A model generated the notes under the pieces. That model saw nothing but the letters and a program-made list of their open reading frames with translations, searched no databases and was not told where the DNA came from. Source: Paracoccus gahaiensis (GTDB lineage: Bacteria > Pseudomonadota > Alphaproteobacteria > Rhodobacterales > Rhodobacteraceae). Taken from it: a DNA stretch of 64,000 nt. The position numbers and the translations under genes are program-made. Where the stretch lies: positions 1-64,000 of the forward strand of contig NZ_SUNI01000011.1 of assembly GCF_005048225.1 (NCBI RefSeq). The letters are read 5' to 3'. Shown one piece after another: positions 17,379-26,043 of this stretch (positions within the stretch are counted from its first letter, which is position 1; each line of letters starts with the position of its first letter).

Positions 17379-17439
17379 GCTCTGTCTCCGTCAGCAGGAA
17401 GGGACCGCCGCCCCGTTTGCCGGGCGGCGCAGATGGGGG

Positions 17440-17787
17440 TCACAGGTGCAGAAGGACCCGGATCCGCCCGGACCCGGTGGCACGGGCCGAGGTCTGGGCC
17501 CCGTGATCCATCAGCCGCGACAACACCTCGGCCTGCCGGGGCGGCAGATAGCCGAGGCGCTGCCCCTGTTCGGTTTCCACGGCGACCGCCGCAGGGTCGA
17601 ACCGCCAGTCATGGACCCGTCGCAGGCGCAGCGATTGCCCGGCGACCTGTGCCCGGCTGTCCGGCGGCGGATTGGCAAGGTAGGTGTCCAGCACCTCGAT
17701 GGGCTCCGGACGGATGCGGCCCGCCAAGGCCGCCGAGGGGATGGCGGCCGTCAGGGCCAGGCCAAGCATCATGCGCCGTTCCATCAT
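17440..17787 (-). CDS. Small secreted HIRAN-like protein
   Basis: A 115-residue protein. MMERRMMLGLALTAAIPSAALA is a clear signal peptide, and GGAGGT stands four bases before the first ATG. The rest has the shape of a HIRAN domain: LRLRRVHDWRFDPAAVAVE then RLGYLPPRQAEVLSRLMD. In cytoplasmic helicases HIRAN binds DNA ends; why a secreted version exists is unclear, and the match is by pattern only. The second ATG at 17784 is an alternative start. Confidence 0.65.
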   Translation of the reverse strand: MMERRMMLGLALTAAIPSAALAGRIRPEPIEVLDTYLANPPPDSRAQVAGQSLRLRRVHDWRFDPAAVAVETEQGQRLGYLPPRQAEVLSRLMDHGAQTSARATGSGRIRVLLHL

Positions 17788-17788
17788 C

Positions 17789-18049
17789 TCACCTCCGGCC
17801 CGATCGCGCGCCGCTGGCGGGCCGCGCGGCGTCCGGATCGGACCGTATTTCAACATGGACGACCTCTTCGGGTGCTCTGGTCATCGGCGGGCTGCGGAAC
17901 CGGGCACCGCGCGCCTGAACGGACGACTTCAGGGCGGCGCGGATCTGGCCCTCGACGCCCGCGATCGCCTTGTCCACGGCGGGCGCAAACAGGAGGTCGG
18001 GCGTGTCGGTGCGCGCGGGGTATCGAGGCGTGCTGTCCGTGGGAAACAT
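17789..18049 (-). CDS. Hypothetical small protein
   Basis: An 86-residue reading frame starting MFPTDSTPRYPARTDTPD, preceded by GGAG at good spacing, and ending one base before the HIRAN-like gene. The middle APAVDKAIAGVEGQIRAALK could be a short amphipathic helix. There is no signal peptide, membrane span or motif I recognise. Tight spacing with the next gene is the main support; an in-frame ATG four codons upstream is possible. Confidence 0.4.
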   Translation of the reverse strand: MFPTDSTPRYPARTDTPDLLFAPAVDKAIAGVEGQIRAALKSSVQARGARFRSPPMTRAPEEVVHVEIRSDPDAARPASGARSGRR

Positions 18050-18458
18050 GGGGTTCTCCATCGCTGAGACGCGGATGCCGACACGGGCGACTGCCCCCGC
18101 CGGGTGACCGCGCGCATGGCACCGCGTCAGCTCACCGACGGTCCGAACCAGCATGTCGGGGCTTTGTTCCTAGACGCCGAGCGGATCCGCCCGGTCGCCG
18201 CATCGCGCGCCGGGCCTGTCCTGATCGGACCGGCGTCCATGTCGGGAACATTTGCAGGCGCCGGCTGTTTGAGAGCCGCCATGACGAAAGGTCGACATGG
18301 GTGTCATGGACGCGGACAGCCTGACGACCCAAGACCATGAGGGCCATCCTTCTGCCCGTAATCGCCAAGTGCCGACAGTGCATCCGACATGATGCACGCC
18401 GGGGTCGCGAGGGGCGGGACACTGCAGATAGTCAAAACGTAAGGGTGCCACGACCGAC
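18050..18458. other. Intergenic region before the DUF2254 gene
   Basis: About 400 bp between genes on opposite strands. No gene, repeat or terminator that I can support; it should contain divergent promoters for the small minus-strand pair and the plus-strand DUF2254 gene. Confidence 0.4.
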
Positions 18459-19820
18459 ATGACACGCAGCACCCTGACCCTGCCGCGCGGAAGCGCCGTC
18501 CGCGCGGTCTGGGACTCTGTCCGGACCAGCCTGTGGTTCCTGCCCTCGCTGATGGGAGGGTTGGCGCCGATCCTGGTGATCGCGGCGATCGCGGCGGATA
18601 CCTGGCTTGGCCAGGGGCCGGAGGGCGGCTTTCCCCGCCTGATCTATGTCAGCCAACCGGACGAGGCGCGCGATTTCCTTGCCACGATCCTCACCTCGAT
18701 GATCACCATGGCCAGCCTCGTCTTCTCGATCACGATGGTGGTGCTGACGCTGGCGGCGAGCCAGTTCGGGCCACGACTGATCCGAAGCTTCATGGGGCGC
18801 CTTCAGACGCAGTTCGTCCTGGGCGCGTTCGTGCTGACGATCATCTACTGCCTGCTGCTGCTGGCGTCCCTCGCGTCGCAGGACGAGGCCGCGTCATCCG
18901 CCTATCTGTCCGTGACGATCGCGACGGTGCTGACCGTCGTCAGCGTCGCGCTGCTGGTGCTTTACATCCATGTGCTGGCGAACTCGATCATCTCGGAAAG
19001 CCTCATCGAGGCCGTGGGCCACGAACTGGACCAGGGGATCGCGCAACTGCCTCCGCTTGGCCAGGCGGATGACCCCGAAGCGGCGCTGCCCGAGGATTTC
19101 GCGGATCGCGCCGCCTTCCATGGCACCGAAAGGTCCGGATATGTGCAGGCCATCGATTTCGAGGGTCTCACCGATCTGGCCAGGTCGCATGACGTGATCG
19201 TGGGACTGCATCTGCGGGCGGGCAATTTCGCGGTTCAGGACGGGCGCTGCTTCGGGATCTATCCGAAGGGCAAGGCCACCGAGGATTTGGCGCGCCGGAT
19301 CGCCGGGACGATCAGGCTGGGCGTGCACCGGACACCCGCGCAGGATCTGGAATTCTCGATCCGCCATCTGGTGGAGATCGCGGTCCGGGCCCTCTCTCCG
19401 GGGATCAATGATCCCTATACGGCCGTCGCGGTCATTCACCGCCTGTCCGCATCATGGTCGCAGCTGCTGGGCAAGGCGGTGCCCCCCGGCGTCTTTCAGG
19501 ACCAGGACGGCCGATTGCGCGTCATCTGCCCGCGCCCGACCTATGCTCTTCTGCTGAACGCATCCTTCAGTCAGATCCGGCAGAACAGCACCCACACGCC
19601 GCTGGTCATCATCCAGCTGCTGAAATCGATGCACGCCATCTCGTTCTGCGTCCGGACATCCGAGCAGCGCACCGCCCTCCGTGATCAGGTGGATGCCATC
19701 CTGGACGACGCGCGGCGCACGATCCCGAACATGGCGGATCTTGACGATATCGAACAGCATGGCCGCACGGCAAGGGACGCGTTGCGGGAGGGCGCCGCCG
19801 GAGAGCAGGGGTTGGGCTAG
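18459..19820 (+). CDS. DUF2254 inner-membrane protein
   Basis: A 453-residue DUF2254 protein. Four hydrophobic segments lie in the first 180 residues (around 28-48, 75-100, 120-142, 150-175). The segment ITMASLVFSITMVVLTLAAS followed by QFGPRLIRSFM is the family hallmark. The soluble second half contains LHLRAGNFAV and ALSPGINDPYTA, also conserved. The family has no settled function; it may be a channel or transport-related protein. The gene is single and full length. Confidence 0.9.
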   Translation: MTRSTLTLPRGSAVRAVWDSVRTSLWFLPSLMGGLAPILVIAAIAADTWLGQGPEGGFPRLIYVSQPDEARDFLATILTSMITMASLVFSITMVVLTLAASQFGPRLIRSFMGRLQTQFVLGAFVLTIIYCLLLLASLASQDEAASSAYLSVTIATVLTVVSVALLVLYIHVLANSIISESLIEAVGHELDQGIAQLPPLGQADDPEAALPEDFADRAAFHGTERSGYVQAIDFEGLTDLARSHDVIVGLHLRAGNFAVQDGRCFGIYPKGKATEDLARRIAGTIRLGVHRTPAQDLEFSIRHLVEIAVRALSPGINDPYTAVAVIHRLSASWSQLLGKAVPPGVFQDQDGRLRVICPRPTYALLLNASFSQIRQNSTHTPLVIIQLLKSMHAISFCVRTSEQRTALRDQVDAILDDARRTIPNMADLDDIEQHGRTARDALREGAAGEQGLG

Positions 19821-19884
19821 GCAGGAAAGGGCTGCGGACAGAGAGCGGGACCGGCCGACGGGATCGGATCTGTCGCAGGTTGCG

Positions 19885-20162
19885 CCCGCCGGTCGAAGTG
19901 AGGGTGGGTTCATCGACGCGCACCGCGATGCGCACGGGGCCTGGCCATCGAGGCGCCCTCGGTCCGAGCCCGATGGACAAGGCCGATCTGCAGCGTTCCA
20001 CCGCCGCGGTCCGTGGCGCAACTTCGAGGCCGTGGAAGACGCGACCCTCAAGTGGGTGGACTGGTTCAACAACCGGCGCTTGCCAGAGCCCATCGCAAAC
20101 GCCCGCTGAAGCCGAGGCCAACGTCTCCGCAGCTCTGGAAATCGAGGCCATGGCCGCATAAC
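19885..20162 (+). pseudogene. IS3-family transposase, internally deleted remnant
   Basis: GFIDAHRDAHGAWPS matches the start of an IS3 orfB product. Next comes HRRGPWRNFEAVEDATLKWV and DWFNNRRLPEPI, the conserved C-terminus, and then, after a frameshift, EAEANVSAALEIEAMAA. Almost all of the DDE catalytic core between the two parts is missing. The element cannot move and marks an old insertion followed by deletion. Confidence 0.75.
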
Positions 20163-20311
20163 TTACCTAAATCTACCCCGGCAAACCTGGTGCGGTTCAA
20201 TGTCGACACGCGCCGGCTCTGCCGCAGGCGCCACGTCAAACCGGGTCATGAGGGCGAGACCATGTTCCCCGCGAACCGTCTCTCCGATCGCAACGCGGAA
20301 AGGCTCTGAGG

Positions 20312-20662
20312 ATGCCCCGGGTGGTCGCACCATGTTTCGCCTTGCTGGCATTTGGCAGCAGCTTCTGGCTGCTCGTCTGCCTTCTCGCGGGCACCCGAGA
20401 ACCTTGGGATGCCGAGGCGTATTGGACGATCGCCTACCCGTCTTCTGGTCTTCTGGCAGGGATCATCGGGTTCCGATTTGACAGCCGCGGGTGGTTGGCG
20501 GGTCTGGTTCTGACGCTGTCGCAGTTTCCGGTCATGCTGATGCTCGCAGGTCTCGGGCCGATGTCTGCCTTCGGGCTGGTCCTGCTGGGCGCGCTGGCCG
20601 TCCCGACCATGATCGCATCAACCGCAGGCAGCTGGCTGGGCCGTCGAAGCAGGCGGCGCTGA
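20312..20662 (+). CDS. Hypothetical four-span membrane protein
   Basis: A 116-residue hydrophobic protein with four likely membrane spans: residues about 5-25, 42-55, 62-82 and 88-108. YPSSGLLAGIIGFRFDSRGW and LAGLVLTLSQFPVML are the most distinctive stretches. It ends with RRSRRR, a cytoplasmic positive patch. I do not recognise a named family. It follows an IS3 remnant and has no obvious operon partner. Confidence 0.65.
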   Translation: MPRVVAPCFALLAFGSSFWLLVCLLAGTREPWDAEAYWTIAYPSSGLLAGIIGFRFDSRGWLAGLVLTLSQFPVMLMLAGLGPMSAFGLVLLGALAVPTMIASTAGSWLGRRSRRR

Positions 20663-21115
20663 TGTCGCCCACGCATTCTGAAGACAAGGGTCTCGAAGAC
20701 CCGACAATCGCGACATCCCCGCCAAGGCGCCGCCTCGTCGGATCATCATCCGGACACCGGGACACAACTGGGCAAGCTCTGCGCACTGCGATTGACCTGT
20801 TTCGTGCCGACGGTTCGCCGATGGCCAGACCGACCCCAGGGATTGCTTGGATCTAAGCGTTTGCGCAAGTGCCCGTCCAGCGCCCAAATTCTGCCGTTCC
20901 GCCGCCCAAAGTGAGGCGGCCCCGTTTCAAGGACGACCCCGAGGTCGCAGGCGCGGTGCGTCAGACCCAGGGTCCGGCGGCAGCCGTCACCGGACGGCCG
21001 CATGCCCCAGCCCGCGCATGTCCCCCGACCGAACGCAGCCCGGCCTCGCATCCGCATGGCCCTTGCTGTACCTGCGTCCAGTCGCCAGGGCGCCATGAAC
21101 AGGGGATGGTCCGGC
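20663..21115. other. Intergenic region upstream of the kinase/regulator chimera
   Basis: About 450 bp. No reading frame in it shows a recognisable domain, and I see no clear repeat. It probably includes the chimera's promoter; AGGGGA at 21101 could be the ribosome-binding site for the start chosen there. Confidence 0.4.
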
Positions 21116-22576
21116 ATGGACCTTCGTCACCCGATCCGCCGATTCTGGACCAGGGCCAGCCTGGCGACCCGCTTTGCCGTGGTGGGCGGGCTGGTGCTGT
21201 CGGTGTTCATGGGACTTGCGGGCTGGCTCTTGACCGACCACATCCGCCAGGTGGTGGTGCGCAATACGGCCACGGCGGCGGCGCTGTACATGGACAGCTT
21301 CCTGCATCCGCTGGTCGAGGATCACGTCGCCGGAACCGCGCCATCCCCCGCCATGCGCCGCGCCTTGTCCGAGGTACTGCCGGCCACCGTGATGGGCGAC
21401 CGCATCCTGTCCTACAAGGTCTTGGCCCAGGGCGGGCTGGTCATCGCCGCCTCGAACCCCGACCTGATCGGCCGCAGCTTTCCCCCGTCCGAGGAACTGG
21501 CGCAGGCCTGGTCCGGCCGCATCGCCGCCATCTTCGAGGAGGAGGATCTTGCCGAACACGCCCTGAGCGTGCCGCTGCTGAAGATCTACAGCCCGATCCG
21601 CGCCGACTGGACCGGAGAGATCATCGCCGTGGCCGAACTGTATGTCGCCGATCCCGCGCTCAAGGCCGACCTGTCGGCGGCGCGGGCCATGGCACTGGCC
21701 GGGGTGGGCGGGGGCGGGCTGGCCCTGGGGCTGATCCTTTACGCGATCGTGCGTCAGGGCAGCCATACCATCGACCGCCAGCGCCGCGATCTGGACCGCC
21801 GGCTGGCCGACATGCGCCGCCTGTCGGAGCACAATGGCCAGCTGCGCCTGTGGGTTCAGCAGGCGGCGGGCCGGGCCGCCGCCACGACCGAGGGCGGGCT
21901 GCGCCAGATCGCGCGCGGGCTGGTCTTGCCAGAGCTGTCGCATCTGCCCGCAGGTAGCATCCTGCGGCTGGCCATCGAGGCGCATCAGGCGCGCTGCCCG
22001 ACCCCCGTCGCCCTGGTGGCGGAGGCCGCCGGCGATCCTTCCCTGACGCCGGGGCTGCGCATCTGCCTGTTCCGCTTTGTCCAGGAGGGGCTGAACAACG
22101 CCGCCCGCCATGCCGGTAGCGCGGGGATGGCCGTGCGGCTGGAGGGCGGGGTCGCGCTGCTGCGCGTGACGGTCATGCTGACGGTCTCAGAGGATGGCGA
22201 TGCGGTCTTTGCCGCGCTGGAGGGCGGCGCGCGCGGCTATCTGCTCAAGGGCATCGGCGGGGCCGAGCTGGTCGCCACGCTGGAGCCGGTGATGCAGGGC
22301 GAAAGCCATGTCGCACCCTCGCTGGCCGCGCGGATGCTGGCGCGGTTGCGCAGCCCCGCATCCTCCTTGCGCGATGGCCTCGCCCTGCTGACCCCGCGCG
22401 AGGAGGAGGTGCTGCGCCTGGTCTCGGAAGGGCTGTCCAACAAGGAGATCGCCCGCCGCACCGATGTGCAGGAGCGGACGATCACGCATCACATGACGCA
22501 GATCCTGCAAAAGCTGCACCTGCGCAACAGCACCGAGGCGGCGTTGCTGGCGCAGAGGGAATGGCGCACCGGCTAG
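21116..22576 (+). CDS. Sensor-kinase / LuxR-type response-regulator chimera
   Basis: A 486-residue protein that looks like two genes joined in frame. The first part is a NarX-type sensor kinase: membrane span near VVGGLVLSVFMGLAGWL, a periplasmic domain of about 165 residues, a second span AGVGGGGLALGLILYAIV, a coiled region, then GLRQIARGLVLPELSHLP and the kinase N-box FVQEGLNNAARHAG. At GGVALLRVTV the reading turns into a response regulator: VMLTVSEDGDAVFAALEGGA, GYLLKG and a LuxR helix-turn-helix, LTPREEEVLRLVSEGLSNKE. The ATP G-box, the receiver phospho-Asp and probably the phospho-His segment are absent. An upstream ATG at 21095 is an alternative start. It cannot signal by phosphotransfer; it may be a membrane-tethered DNA-binding relic. 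Confidence 0.75.
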   Translation: MDLRHPIRRFWTRASLATRFAVVGGLVLSVFMGLAGWLLTDHIRQVVVRNTATAAALYMDSFLHPLVEDHVAGTAPSPAMRRALSEVLPATVMGDRILSYKVLAQGGLVIAASNPDLIGRSFPPSEELAQAWSGRIAAIFEEEDLAEHALSVPLLKIYSPIRADWTGEIIAVAELYVADPALKADLSAARAMALAGVGGGGLALGLILYAIVRQGSHTIDRQRRDLDRRLADMRRLSEHNGQLRLWVQQAAGRAAATTEGGLRQIARGLVLPELSHLPAGSILRLAIEAHQARCPTPVALVAEAAGDPSLTPGLRICLFRFVQEGLNNAARHAGSAGMAVRLEGGVALLRVTVMLTVSEDGDAVFAALEGGARGYLLKGIGGAELVATLEPVMQGESHVAPSLAARMLARLRSPASSLRDGLALLTPREEEVLRLVSEGLSNKEIARRTDVQERTITHHMTQILQKLHLRNSTEAALLAQREWRTG

Positions 22577-22603
22577 CCGCCGCGCCATCCGCCGGGCCGC
22601 GTG

Positions 22604-23191
22604 TCAGCGGCTGAACGAGGACAACCGCTCGACATCCTGACCGGTCGCCGTCCGCTCGACCACCGTGCGGCCCTGGGTGTCCTTCAGTTCATAGCGGCCG
22701 TATTCCAGCTCTTCGCGCCAGCCATCGGCATAGGTGACCTCGATCCCCCTGGCCGAGCGCTCGATTTCGGTCGGGCGAGACCCGGCCTGCCCGCCGCCGA
22801 CCGCCCCGCCGCCCGCCGAGCCACCTCCAGCCGTACCCGAGGGCTGGTCATTGCGCCCCCGGCCCCGCCCGCCATAATCGTCGGTGCCCCGGTCGTCGCC
22901 TCCGCGGTCGTCACCGCCTCGGTCATCGCCTCCGTGCTGCCCGAAGGAAAAGAAGCCCGGCACCGGCACCACGCGCCGCCCCGCGAGGGTCGCCGCCAGA
23001 TCCGCGATGACATAGTCCAGACCGGCAAGGCGCAGGCCCACCGTGCGGGGGCCGCTGGCGAAGCCCGCAGCGCTCCGGCTCACGGCTTCGGCCAGGTCGG
23101 CCCAGCTGATCTGGCGGGTGCCGTCGCGAAAGGCGGGCGCATCGGGCCGTTGGCGGGCATGGCGGGCGAGGGCGTCGAAGATCGGTGTCAT
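22604..23191 (-). CDS. Chimera of CoA-ligase N-terminus and an acidic Gly-rich protein
   Basis: A 195-residue frame. Residues 1-84 (MTPIFDALARHARQRPDAPA, ISWADLAEAV, RVVPVPGFFS) are the N-terminus of an AMP-dependent acyl-CoA synthetase. From about residue 86 the sequence changes to repeats of GGDDR, a Gly-rich stretch, and IEVTYADGWREELEYGRYEL, RTVVERTATGQDVERL, the C-terminal domain of another small protein. All ATP-binding and catalytic blocks of the ligase are lost, so ligase activity is impossible. The ATG overlaps the hemolysin stop as ATGA, the original operon link. Confidence 0.65.
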   Translation of the reverse strand: MTPIFDALARHARQRPDAPAFRDGTRQISWADLAEAVSRSAAGFASGPRTVGLRLAGLDYVIADLAATLAGRRVVPVPGFFSFGQHGGDDRGGDDRGGDDRGTDDYGGRGRGRNDQPSGTAGGGSAGGGAVGGGQAGSRPTEIERSARGIEVTYADGWREELEYGRYELKDTQGRTVVERTATGQDVERLSSFSR

Positions 23192-23804
23192 CGAACGGAA
23201 ACCTTGTGCGGGGCGCGGGACGGTCGGGGCATGAAGCGCAGCGGCTCTGCCCGCTCCTGCAGGGCGCAGACCCAGGGGTCGGTCTCGTAATAGCGGCCCC
23301 AGCACGCCGCATCGGGCAGGCATTGGGATCGCGCGGGGGCCAGGGGCAGCAGGGGAACGCCGGTCCGCTGCAGCAGGGCGACCAAGGCGGCGGTGGCGGT
23401 GAACAGGCCCCAGGTCTTGCCGCGCAGACGACCCTCGGCGGCGATCGCCTCGATCAGCGGCAGGGTGGCGATCGGGCGGGGACAGGCCATCGACACGACC
23501 TCAAGGATGTCGGCGTCCCGGACCTTGCGCCCGCTGCGCTCTGCCAGCAGCCGCGCCACGGGACGGTCCAGATAGACCTGCGAAAAGAACCCATGCGCCC
23601 CGTCACGCAGCCCCGCCGCCCCAGGACCGCGCCCGAGGCCGAGCGCGCCACGGCCAGCGGGACCGCGGGCAGGGTCATGGTGGCCCCATGCGTGTCTCGG
23701 AAATGCATCTGGATCATCAGGGCTGCGGCCTGCCAGCCGGGGTCCGGCGGGGACAGGATCTGCATGTGCATGGCGTGGTCCGAGGGGTGGCGCAGTGCGT
23801 GCAT
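23188..23804 (-). pseudogene. Thermostable-hemolysin-family protein, frameshifted
   Basis: Two frames together give a full protein: MHALRHPSDHAMHMQIL to RSASGAVLG in one frame, then AAGLRDGAHGFFSQVYLDRP, ILEVVSMACPRP, GKTWGLFTATAAL and WGRYYETDPWVCAL in the next. The second half is typical of the thermostable hemolysin family (GNAT-like fold), which is often encoded beside an AMP-dependent ligase as here. The break is in a run of G/C near 23620 and could be a single lost base. A sequencing error is possible, but the neighbouring genes are also broken. Confidence 0.65.
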
Positions 23805-23963
23805 GGCGGGGCCTTTGCGAGGTTCGTGCCCCCACCTGACGCCCGAAGCTTGCAGCAGGCTTACAGCACCGCGCGAGGACATCACGACGCTGTGACATAG
23901 CGATTTCCATTGATCCGGCACCTGCGTCCCGCCATGTCTGCAGGCAAGCAAGAGGAGAAGCGC

Positions 23964-24615
23964 ATGCGTGTCCTGCTGATTGAGGATGAGGCCGATATCG
24001 CCGATGCGCTGGTCCGGTTCCTGCGCGCTCAGGGTCATGCGGTGGATCATGCGCTTGATCTTGGGACCGCGCGGGCGGCGCTGGACGTGGCCGTGTTCGA
24101 CGCGATCCTGCTGAATCTGGCGCTGCTGGACGGATCGGGGCTGACGCTGCTGCGCGATCTGCGTCGGACGGGCAACCGCGTGCCGGTGATCATCGCCACG
24201 GCCCGCGACCAGATCAGTGAGCGCATCGCGGGCTTGAATGCGGGGGCGGACGATTATGTCGTGAAACCCTATGATCTGGCCGAGATCGAGGCCCGCTTGC
24301 GCGCCCATGCCCGCCGCGCCTCCGGCGATCGGCCACGGAGAGCCGGTTGGGCGGGCTGCGGGTGGACCGGGCCGGGGCCGGCTGTTCCGGGACGAGACCG
24401 AGATCCGCCTGACCTCGCGCGAATGGGCGTTGTTCGACGCGCTTCTGTCGGCGCGGGGCAGGGTGCTGTCCAAGCAGGTGCTCGAGGATCGCCTCTACGC
24501 TTTCGACGATGCGATCGAGGGGAATGCGGTCGAGGTCTATGTCTCGCGCCTGCGGGGCAAGCTGGGGGCCGATGCGATCCAGACGCGCCGCGGATTGGGA
24601 TACCTGATCCCGTGA
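23964..24615 (+). pseudogene. OmpR-type response regulator, degenerate
   Basis: The receiver domain reads MRVLLIEDEADIADALVRFL to FNAGADDY-type sequence and KPYDLAEIEARLRAHARRAS. The phosphorylated Asp is replaced: FDAILLNLALLDGSG has Asn where OmpR proteins have Asp. After residue about 122 the reading needs two frameshifts (near 24330 and 24380) to reach LFRDETEIRLTSREWALFDA and YVSRLRGKLGADAIQTRRG, the winged-helix domain. Intact upstream frame runs straight into the kinase gene. Three lesions make an inactive gene. The GTG of the kinase overlaps the stop as GTGA. Confidence 0.75.
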
Positions 24616-25841
24616 CGCGGCCCTGGTCCCTGCGGACGCGACTGGTGCGCCGCGTGGTGCTGGGCGCCTGTGCCGCGTGGCTGGCGGGGGTCGCGCTGGC
24701 GGCGCTGGTCATTTCGCACGAGATGTCCGAGCTGATGGATGACAGTCTTGCGGGGTCTGCGCGATTGTCGCTGGCGCTGTATCGGGGGGCGGGGCAGGTG
24801 GGGGCGCTGGCGGCAGATGACAGCGCGATCCGGATCGTCGATGCGGGGGTCGCGGTGACCGACGCCCCCTGGCCGCCGGTGGGTGTCGATGGGGGGCAGG
24901 ACGTTCCGGGGTGGCGGGTCTTCCGGCTGGCCGATCCCGACAGCGACATCGTCGTCGAGGTCGGCCATACCAATGCCTGGCGCCGCGACGAGCTGCGAGA
25001 AAGCCTGACCTGGCTGGTGGCCCTGATGCTGCCGGTGCTGATGGCGGCGCCCCTCGCGATCCGGGGGGCGGTCGGATCGGCGCTGCGCCCGGCGACACGC
25101 TTCGCGACCGAACTGCGCGGGCGGTCCGCGCAGGACCTGTCGCCTGTCGCGACCCCGGATCTGCCGGTCGAGCTGGCCCCGATCCCGCAGGCGCTGAACG
25201 GCTATCTGGACATCATCCGCGCCCGGATCGACGCCGAACGCCAGTTCGCCACCAATGCCGCGCATGAGTTGCGCACGCCCCTCGCCGCCGCCTCGGGCCA
25301 GGCGCAGCTGATCGCCGCAGGGCTGGCCGATGGCGGGGCGGCGGGGCGGCTGGCGGGTGCACTCGGCCGGATGGGTCATCTGGTCGAGCGCCTGCTGCAC
25401 CTGTCGCGTGCCGAAGCGGGCGCGATGGGCGCGGGACCCTGCGATCTGGTCCGCGTGGCGCGGATGGTCATAGACGATCTCGGCCTGCCCGTGACCTTCG
25501 ACGATGCCGAGATGACAAAGGCCCTCGTCGCGGTCGATCCTGACGCGCTGTCGCTGATCCTGCGCAACCTTCTGCGCAACGCCGCCGATCACGGGACCGG
25601 GGACCTGCGCGTCGTGCTGTCCCAAGGCCCCGGCCTGACGGTGTCGAATGCCGTCGCCCCGGGTGCCGCGTTCCGGCACGGCACCTTCGAAAAATCGGCC
25701 GGCTCTCAGGGGGCGGGGCTGGGCCTTGCCATCGTCGCCCGGGTGGCTGGGGCGCAGGGCATTGGCATCGAGTACGCGATGGGCCGGGACCGCGCCTCTG
25801 TCAGCCTGCGCTTTGGACCGGCGGGCGCTCAGCTGCCCTAG
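24612..25841 (+). CDS. Sensor histidine kinase (TctE/QseC type)
   Basis: A 409-residue membrane kinase. Two spans, about residues 15-36 and 135-155, enclose a periplasmic domain of roughly 100 residues. The H-box is NAAHELRTPLAAASGQ; the N-box is LILRNLLRNAADHG and the G2 box GAGLGLAIVARV. The usual D-x-G-x-G box is replaced by LTVSNAVAPG, seen in some small kinases of this group. Start is GTG, overlapping the broken regulator's stop. Its natural partner is that pseudogene, so the kinase is effectively orphaned. Cytochrome b561 and PepSY genes lie convergently downstream, a common company for such pairs. Confidence 0.85.
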   Translation: MTRPWSLRTRLVRRVVLGACAAWLAGVALAALVISHEMSELMDDSLAGSARLSLALYRGAGQVGALAADDSAIRIVDAGVAVTDAPWPPVGVDGGQDVPGWRVFRLADPDSDIVVEVGHTNAWRRDELRESLTWLVALMLPVLMAAPLAIRGAVGSALRPATRFATELRGRSAQDLSPVATPDLPVELAPIPQALNGYLDIIRARIDAERQFATNAAHELRTPLAAASGQAQLIAAGLADGGAAGRLAGALGRMGHLVERLLHLSRAEAGAMGAGPCDLVRVARMVIDDLGLPVTFDDAEMTKALVAVDPDALSLILRNLLRNAADHGTGDLRVVLSQGPGLTVSNAVAPGAAFRHGTFEKSAGSQGAGLGLAIVARVAGAQGIGIEYAMGRDRASVSLRFGPAGAQLP

Positions 25842-26032
25842 CCCAATGACGGTGCCATCGCCTCCCAGCTCTGGTCCATGGGCCAGGCGGCGCCGAGGGG
25901 CAGCGCGACATGTCCATGGAGGCACGAGATCTGCCCTGCCAACCCCGGATGCAGGTGGCCGGTCCCGCGCAGCCATCCCGCCCAACCGCCTGCGGCAAGG
26001 ACGGCCACGACCAGCGTGACCAGGCCACGCAT
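25838..26032 (-). CDS. Small membrane-anchored or secreted protein
   Basis: A 64-residue frame, MRGLVTLVVAVLAAGGWAGW, giving one N-terminal hydrophobic helix, then a His-containing tail (GTGHLHPGLAG, CLHGHVALP). It lies 11 bp after the cytochrome b561 gene on the same strand and overlaps the end of the kinase gene by 4 bp. It may be an accessory peptide of the cytochrome. I do not recognise a family. Confidence 0.5.
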   Translation of the reverse strand: MRGLVTLVVAVLAAGGWAGWLRGTGHLHPGLAGQISCLHGHVALPLGAAWPMDQSWEAMAPSLG

Positions 26033-26043
26033 GACCGATCTCG

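Noticed and set aside
22870..22945. GGDDR codon repeats considered as a CRISPR or tandem-repeat locus
   Set aside because: The repeat is short, imperfect and lies in frame within a protein linker; no spacer-repeat pattern exists anywhere in the window.
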